64,000 bases of DNA from Paraburkholderia metrosideri (lineage in GTDB: Bacteria > Pseudomonadota > Gammaproteobacteria > Burkholderiales > Burkholderiaceae): NCBI RefSeq assembly GCF_904848625.1, contig NZ_CAJHCP010000001.1, positions 496,001 through 560,000 on the forward strand, read 5' to 3'. Under the pieces are notes generated by a model. That model made no database searches. It was not told where the DNA came from and saw only the letters and a program-made list of their open reading frames with translations. Of the stretch, positions 59,260 to 64,000 are shown piece after piece; position 1 is the first letter of the stretch, and every line of letters starts with the position of its first letter. The position numbers and the translations under genes were made by a program.

Positions 59260-59590
59260 CGCCGACCCGCAACGCATCACACACGCTAGCCCTTTGACGG
59301 GTTAGTCTGTGTTGGTCTTGCGGGTCGTAACATGCGGGCCGCGTAGCCGGATCTGGCAAAAAGTTCAGAATTCCGGAAAAATAATTCAATTCGAATGAGT
59401 CATTATTTCCTGTTTTCACCGCGTATTTTCCACAGTCCGGAATATCGAAGTCGAATTAATTTATTTATTCAGGCGAGGAAAATTTGACAGGTGAATCGGT
59501 CTGAAATTTTTGCTAGTCTTTTCGGGCGACATCGATTGGCCGCAAGGCCCGCGACACCACTAACTTCTAACCGATGTGGGAATGCCTACC
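59260..59590 (+). promoter_or_regulatory. galU leader with a long nested hairpin and AT-rich region
   Basis: A 63-base nested hairpin spans 59264-59326: outer GACCCGCAA/TTGCGGGTC (9 pairs), middle ACACA/TGTGT, and inner CTAGCCC/GGGTTAG (one G.T) with a six-base loop. No T tract follows, so it is not a plain terminator. 59340-59570 is AT-rich and has a consensus -35 TTGACA at 59484-59489, but no clear -10 at normal spacing. Confidence 0.65.
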
Positions 59591-60508
59591 ATGCTGAAAG
59601 TCACCAAAGCCGTGTTTCCCGTAGCGGGCCTCGGGACACGATTCCTGCCGGCTACCAAAGCAAGTCCGAAGGAAATGCTGCCGATCGTCGACAAGCCGCT
59701 GATTCAATATGCGGTTGAAGAGGCGATTGCCGCCGGCATCACGGAAATGATTTTCGTGACTGGCCGCAGCAAGCGCGCGATCGAAGATCATTTCGACAAG
59801 TCCTACGAAATCGAAGCCGAACTCGAAGCGCGTAACAAGCAGAAGTTGCTGGACCTCGTGCGCAGCATCAAACCGGCTAACGTCGACTGCTTTTATGTGC
59901 GTCAGGCCGAAGCGCTCGGCTTGGGCCACGCGGTGCTGTGCGCCGAGAAACTGGTGGGCGACAGCCCGTTCGCCGTGATTCTGGCCGACGATCTGCTGCA
60001 TAGCTCGAAGCCCGTCATGAGCCAGCTTGTCGACACGTTCAACCACTATCACAGCTCGGTGATCGGCGTCGAAACCATTGCGCGCGAAGAAAGCCGTTCG
60101 TACGGCGTCGTCGACGGCCGCGAGTGGGAAGACAACGTGATCAAGATGTCGGGCATCGTCGAAAAGCCGTCGCCGGAGAATGCGCCGTCGAACCTCGGCG
60201 TGGTCGGCCGTTATGTGCTGATGCCGACCATCTTCAAACATATCCGCGCGTTAAAGCCGGGTGCAGGTGGCGAACTGCAATTGACCGATGCGGTGCAATC
60301 GCTGCTGACCGAAGAACAGGTGCTGGCGTATCGCTATTTCGGCACGCGTTTCGATTGCGGCAGCAAGCTCGGCTATCTGAAGGCGACGGTTGAATTCGCG
60401 CTGCGTCATCCGGAAGTGAAGGCGGATTTCGAGGCTTATTTGCAGGCTTATATGCAGAATAATGTGCCGGCGGGTGACGCGGTTCAGTACACGGCGGAAG
60501 CGGCTTGA
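59591..60508 (+). CDS. galU: UTP-glucose-1-phosphate uridylyltransferase
   Basis: 305 residues from the ATG at 59591 (MLKVTKAVFPVAGLG), with GGGAA at 59578-59582; an ATG at 59582 and a GTG at 59576 are alternatives adding 3-5 residues. Motifs: FPVAGLGTRFLPATKASPKEMLP, FAVILADDLL near 130, and FDCGSKLGYL near 262. It makes UDP-glucose, the donor for the priming step and for UDP-glucuronate. In the published cluster it would correspond to bceT. It ends the locus. Confidence 0.95.
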   Translation: MLKVTKAVFPVAGLGTRFLPATKASPKEMLPIVDKPLIQYAVEEAIAAGITEMIFVTGRSKRAIEDHFDKSYEIEAELEARNKQKLLDLVRSIKPANVDCFYVRQAEALGLGHAVLCAEKLVGDSPFAVILADDLLHSSKPVMSQLVDTFNHYHSSVIGVETIAREESRSYGVVDGREWEDNVIKMSGIVEKPSPENAPSNLGVVGRYVLMPTIFKHIRALKPGAGGELQLTDAVQSLLTEEQVLAYRYFGTRFDCGSKLGYLKATVEFALRHPEVKADFEAYLQAYMQNNVPAGDAVQYTAEAA

Positions 60509-60576
60509 TGATGCCGATGAGCTGAACGGCAACGTCGTGCCGTTTCGCGACGCTTAAGCATTGCCGGGAACTACCT

Positions 60577-60614
60577 AAAAAAAACGGGCGCCGTATCATC
60601 ACGGCGCCCGTTTT
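60577..60614. terminator. Bidirectional terminator between galU and malate synthase
   Basis: Perfect 12-bp stem AACGGGCGCCGT/ACGGCGCCCGTT (60583-60594 with 60601-60612), six-base loop, T run on the plus side and an eight-A run (a T tract for the minus strand) on the left. Confidence 0.9.
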
Positions 60615-60661
60615 GATTGTCAGCCAGACCACATCAAAAACGCGGTCCGTCCACCACAGCC

Positions 60662-62836
60662 TCACCCCAGCTTCTTCACTTCCAGCCGGAACTTGTGCAG
60701 CAACGGTTCGGTATAACCGCTCGGTTGCTGACGTCCTTCGAATACCAGCGCCTGCGCAGCCTGAAACGCGATCGTGTCGAAACCCGGCGCCATGGGCTTG
60801 TACTGCGGATCGCCAGCGTTCTGCTCGTCGACCACCTGCGCCATGCGCTTAAAGGTCTCTTCGACCAGCTCGCGCGTCACCACGCCGTGATACAGCCAGT
60901 TAGCAATATGCTGGCTCGAAATGCGCAGCGTCGCGCGGTCTTCCATTAGACCGACGTTGTGAATGTCGGGCACCTTCGAGCAACCGACACCCTGGTCGAT
61001 CCAGCGCACCACGTAGCCGAGAATCCCTTGGGCGTTGTTATCGACTTCGCTGCGAATCTCGTCGTCGTTCCACTTCGCCGATTCGACCACGGGAATCGTC
61101 AGTAGCCCGTTGAGCAGCTCGTCGCGCACTGTCGCATAGTCGGAGCGCTCCAGCTGCTGCTGAACCGCCTGTACGTCGATCTGGTGATAATGCAGCGCAT
61201 GCAGCGTCGCAGCGGTCGGCGAGGGCACCCATGCGGTGTTCGCACCGGCCTTCGGATGCGCGATCTTCTGTTCGAGCATCGCGTGCATCAGGTCGGGCAT
61301 CGCCCACATGCCCTTGCCGATCTGCGAGCGGCCGCGCAGGCCCGCGCTCAAACCGGCCAGCACGTTGCTGCGCTCATAAGCGGCAATCCATGCGCTCGAC
61401 TTCATGTCGCCCTTGCGCATCATCGGGCCGGCTTCCATCGCCGTGTGCATCTCGTCGCCGGTGCGGTCGAGGAAACCCGTGTTGATGAACGCGACACGCT
61501 CCGACGCTTCGGCGATACAGGCGAGCAGGTTCACGCTGGTGCGGCGCTCCTCGTCCATGATGCCCATCTTGATCGTATTGCGCGGCAATTGCAGCAGGTC
61601 TTCCACACGCGCAAACAGTTCGCTCGCAAACGCGACTTCAGCGGGACCATGCATCTTCGGCTTGACGATATAGATCGAGCCGGTGCGCGAGTTCAGCTTG
61701 TGTTTGCGGTCGTGCAGCGCGCACAGCGACGTGATCACTGCGTCGAGAATGCCTTCCGGAATTTCGTGGCCGTCTTTCGTCACGATGGCCGGATTGGTCA
61801 TCAGGTGACCGACGTTGCGGATGAACAGCAGCGAGCGGCCATGCAGGACGACTGGCGCGGTGCCGTTCGCGGCGACGTACACGCGGTCTTCGTTCAGCCG
61901 GCGCGTGAAGGTCTTGCCGTTCTTCGTGACCTCTTCGGTCAGATTGCCGTTCATCAGGCCGAGCCAGTTGCGATACAACTGCACCTTGTCGTCGGCATCG
62001 ACGGCGGCAACCGAATCTTCACAGTCGATGATCGTGCTCACGGCCGCTTCGACCACCACGTCCTTCACATGCGCGGAATCGGTCTTGCCAATCGAGTCGT
62101 TGGCGTCGATCTGAATCTCGAAGTGCAGGCCGTTGTGCTTCAGCAGCAGCGCCGACGGCGCGCTTTCCGTGCCCTGATAGCCGATGAATTGCGCGGGCGA
62201 CTTCAGTTCGCTCTTGCCGCTCTTCAGCGTGACGACCAGCTTGCCGGCTTCCACGCCATAGTGCGTGGCCTCGGCGTGCGAACCGTTGGCAAGCGGCGCG
62301 GCCTGATCGAGAAACTGACGCGCATACGCGATAACCGCAGCACCGCGTACCGGATTGAACGCCTTCTGCTTTTCCGCACCGTTCGTGTCGGGAATCGCGT
62401 CGGTGCCGTAGAGCGCGTCGTACAGACTGCCCCAGCGCGCGTTCGCGGCGTTCAACGCATAGCGTTGATTCGACAGCGGCACCACCAGTTGCGGGCCGGC
62501 CTGTTCGGCGATTTCGGTATCGACGTCCGAGGTCGTCGCTTTGACGCTGGCCGGCACCGGCACGATATAGCCGATGCCTTCCAGAAACGCACGATAGGCG
62601 TGCAGATCGCGCACCGGGCCCGGATTCGCGCGATGCCAGTTGTCGAGTTCGGTTTGCAGGCGGTCGCGCTCGGCGAGCAGCGCCCGGTTTTTGGGCGCCA
62701 GCTCGTGGACGAGGGCGTCGAAACCCGACCAGAATGCAGCGCTGTCGATTCCGGTGCCGGGCAGGGCTTCGGTTTCGACGAACTGGTCGAGATTGGCGGC
62801 GACCTGCAGGGCGCCGCGCGGGTTCATCTGAGTCAT
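60662..62836 (-). CDS. glcB: Malate synthase G
   Basis: 724 residues from the start at 62836 ([10 protein letters not shown]), which has GGAG six bases upstream; a start at 62848 is possible. Length matches the G isoform (E. coli 723). Marks: [17 protein letters not shown] near 275, [11 protein letters not shown] near 350, [13 protein letters not shown] near 400, and [18 protein letters not shown] near 465. It joins glyoxylate and acetyl-CoA to give malate, as a single polypeptide in the cytoplasm. It lies downstream of the GlcG-like gene on the same strand. Confidence 0.96.
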   Translation of the reverse strand: MTQMNPRGALQVAANLDQFVETEALPGTGIDSAAFWSGFDALVHELAPKNRALLAERDRLQTELDNWHRANPGPVRDLHAYRAFLEGIGYIVPVPASVKATTSDVDTEIAEQAGPQLVVPLSNQRYALNAANARWGSLYDALYGTDAIPDTNGAEKQKAFNPVRGAAVIAYARQFLDQAAPLANGSHAEATHYGVEAGKLVVTLKSGKSELKSPAQFIGYQGTESAPSALLLKHNGLHFEIQIDANDSIGKTDSAHVKDVVVEAAVSTIIDCEDSVAAVDADDKVQLYRNWLGLMNGNLTEEVTKNGKTFTRRLNEDRVYVAANGTAPVVLHGRSLLFIRNVGHLMTNPAIVTKDGHEIPEGILDAVITSLCALHDRKHKLNSRTGSIYIVKPKMHGPAEVAFASELFARVEDLLQLPRNTIKMGIMDEERRTSVNLLACIAEASERVAFINTGFLDRTGDEMHTAMEAGPMMRKGDMKSSAWIAAYERSNVLAGLSAGLRGRSQIGKGMWAMPDLMHAMLEQKIAHPKAGANTAWVPSPTAATLHALHYHQIDVQAVQQQLERSDYATVRDELLNGLLTIPVVESAKWNDDEIRSEVDNNAQGILGYVVRWIDQGVGCSKVPDIHNVGLMEDRATLRISSQHIANWLYHGVVTRELVEETFKRMAQVVDEQNAGDPQYKPMAPGFDTIAFQAAQALVFEGRQQPSGYTEPLLHKFRLEVKKLG

Positions 62837-62992
62837 CGACTGCTCCATCTGTCTGATGGGACCGATGAGGGGGCATCGGTCCGCGTTGTTGCCAGTTAGC
62901 TTCTTGATTGCGGAACTGCCGGTTGTGCGTTGGCGCCGTTGCGGGATGGCGGGCGGCGTCAGGCCACAAGCGGCTCAGGCGGCTGAGGCGCC

Positions 62993-63397
62993 TCAGGCGG
63001 CAATAGCCTGGATGCCGGCCTTGGCGATCTGCGCGTCCTGATCCGACTTGACGCCCGACACGCCGACCGCGCCGACCACCTGGCCGTCGACGATCACCGG
63101 CACGCCGCCTTCCAGCGTACCTTGCAACGGCGCGCTCAGGAAGGCCGTGCGGCCGTTGTTGATCATGTCTTCATAGACCTTGGTCTCACGACGGCCGAGT
63201 GCCGCCGTGCGGGCCTTCTCCGTTGCGATGTACGAGCTGGACGGCGCACTGCCGTCCAGACGCAGCAGGCCGAGCGGATGGCCGCCGTCGTCGGCGACCA
63301 CGATGGCGACGGCCCACTGATGCTTTTCGGCTTCCGCGCGGGCGGCTTCGAGGATTCGGGTCGTTTCGGCAACGGTCAGCACGGGTTTGCTCAGCAT
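62993..63397 (-). CDS. GlcG/HbpS-like protein (DUF336)
   Basis: 134 residues, full-length for the family. Patterns LTVAETTRILEAARAEAEKHQW, VVADDGGHPLGLLRLDGS and GGVPVIVDGQVVGAVGVSG are typical. Related proteins sit in glycolate oxidase operons (GlcG) or bind heme (HbpS); the function is not established. It is 157 bp upstream of glcB on the same strand, so a glycolate/glyoxylate link is likely. In the gap is a perfect palindrome CTGAGGCGCCTCAG around 62977-62990. Confidence 0.9.
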   Translation of the reverse strand: MLSKPVLTVAETTRILEAARAEAEKHQWAVAIVVADDGGHPLGLLRLDGSAPSSSYIATEKARTAALGRRETKVYEDMINNGRTAFLSAPLQGTLEGGVPVIVDGQVVGAVGVSGVKSDQDAQIAKAGIQAIAA

Positions 63398-63850
63398 GAT
63401 GAATTTCCTGTCTCGGTGATGGGAGGGATGCTTCTACAAGTTCTAGCCAGTGACTTTAGCTGGTGATTCTAGCCAGTGACGCGGTGGCATTCGCCAGGCG
63501 CTGCCTCCGCGGCTTCAATACGTCCTTCAGCGAAATGGAACAGGTGCCCGCCGCTCGGTCACGCAGATGACGATGGGACCGGGCCGCGTCATTGCAGGCT
63601 CGGCCCGGCCACGTCACCAGCTTGTGCGCAGGCGGCAACTAGCCCGCTGGCCTGCGCCGCGAAACGCGATTTCTCTGTTGCGCGTGCCCGTGCCAATCTT
63701 TGCTGTAGATGGATTGGCGACTGTCCTGGGCCGACGCTACCGTTGGGGATTTTACGTCCAAGCGCGACCGGAAGAAACGGCCGCCTCGCGTGACCGGCTT
63801 ACAATCAGGTTTTCGCCATAAGAACCTGTGATCCCCAGGGCGCCCCGACC
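63398..63850. other. 453-bp stretch without a supported gene
   Basis: TTCTAGCCAGTGAC is repeated at 63441 and 63467. Two short plus-strand frames (63476-63793 and 63567-63821) lack ribosome sites and recognisable sequence. Promoters for the GlcG-like gene (minus) and the MOSC gene (plus) must lie here. Confidence 0.5.
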
Positions 63851-64000
63851 ATGCCGACCATCAGCGAACTTTTCGTCTATCCGATCAAATCCTGCGGCGG
63901 CATTGCGTTGCACGAGGCGCGGCTGCTCGATACGGGCCTCGAATACGACCGTTACTGGATGCTCACCCATCCGGACGGCGCGATGCTCACGCAGCGTGCG
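63851..64000 (+). CDS. MOSC-domain protein, first 50 codons, cut by the window edge
   Basis: Starts MPTISELFVYPIKSCGGIAL and runs open to the end (EYDRYWMLTHPDG). This is the N-terminal MOSC beta-barrel of the YcbX/mARC type, molybdenum-cofactor enzymes that reduce N-hydroxylated compounds. The catalytic cysteine of the MOSC domain would lie beyond the edge. Identification is based on these 50 residues only. Confidence 0.82.
   Translation, partial: MPTISELFVYPIKSCGGIALHEARLLDTGLEYDRYWMLTHPDGAMLTQRA

Noticed and set aside
61184..62899. 571-codon open frame antisense to glcB
   Set aside because: Same codon-bias effect; no ribosome site and the sense gene is clear.
63476..63821. Short plus-strand genes before the MOSC gene
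   Set aside because: No ribosome sites and no recognisable sequence.

Overview
The window is about 62-65% GC chromosomal DNA, almost fully coding, with typical proteobacterial housekeeping genes (mltG-tmk-holB, ygfZ, malate synthase G) and a complete exopolysaccharide locus of the cepacian (bce) type. Gene content, codon use and protein sequences point to Burkholderiaceae, most likely an environmental Paraburkholderia; this is recognition, not a database result.

Layout. 1-1172: 3' part of a selO AMPylase gene cut by the window edge. 1375-13336: a fatty-acid-type catabolic block (acyl-CoA ligase, bifunctional hydratase/3-hydroxyacyl-CoA dehydrogenase, thiolase, a MocR regulator, a PaaI-like thioesterase, a CurA-like oxidoreductase, an SDR and an HSL-family hydrolase), interrupted by two small envelope/unknown genes on the other strand. 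13341-20500: housekeeping genes (NRDE protein, ygfZ, mltG, tmk, holB, a GNAT enzyme, a TatD nuclease, a secreted ankyrin protein). 20724-29978: stress and envelope genes (Rap1a/Tai-like protein, MscS channel, otsA, an orphan AAA ATPase, a GT4 glycosyltransferase, SYLF lipoprotein, PsiF, YciI) separated by several non-coding stretches. 30558-31817: an odd fusion of a transposase-type DNA-binding head to a non-transposase tail, beside the polysaccharide locus.

31982-60508 is the polysaccharide locus. Precursor genes: manC (bceA), ugd (bceC), gmd, galU. Chain start: a WcaJ/GumD-type priming transferase (bceB). Chain growth: at least five glycosyltransferase genes (bceG, H, J, K and the double-domain bceR). 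Flipping, polymerisation and export: Wzx (bceQ), Wzy (bceI), Wza (bceE), Wzc tyrosine kinase (bceF) and its cognate phosphatase (bceD). Decoration: two membrane acyltransferases and a periplasmic SGNH hydrolase. A large secreted beta-propeller-like protein with an EF-hand-type loop and a 47-residue membrane peptide sit inside the locus and are the least understood parts. From memory, in Burkholderia cepacia complex strains these genes lie in two separated clusters, bce-I and bce-II; here they are contiguous.

60662-64000: malate synthase G with a GlcG-like gene upstream (glycolate/glyoxylate use), and the first 50 codons of a MOSC-domain protein at the right edge.

Non-coding structure worth attention: three 53-bp tandem hairpin repeats ahead of the thiolase gene, with paired base changes in the stems; several 8-12 bp three-copy tandem repeats placed just after stop codons; a long nested hairpin between the 47-residue gene and galU; and AT-rich divergent promoter regions inside the polysaccharide locus. 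Many long open frames antisense to real genes are GC-bias shadows and are omitted.
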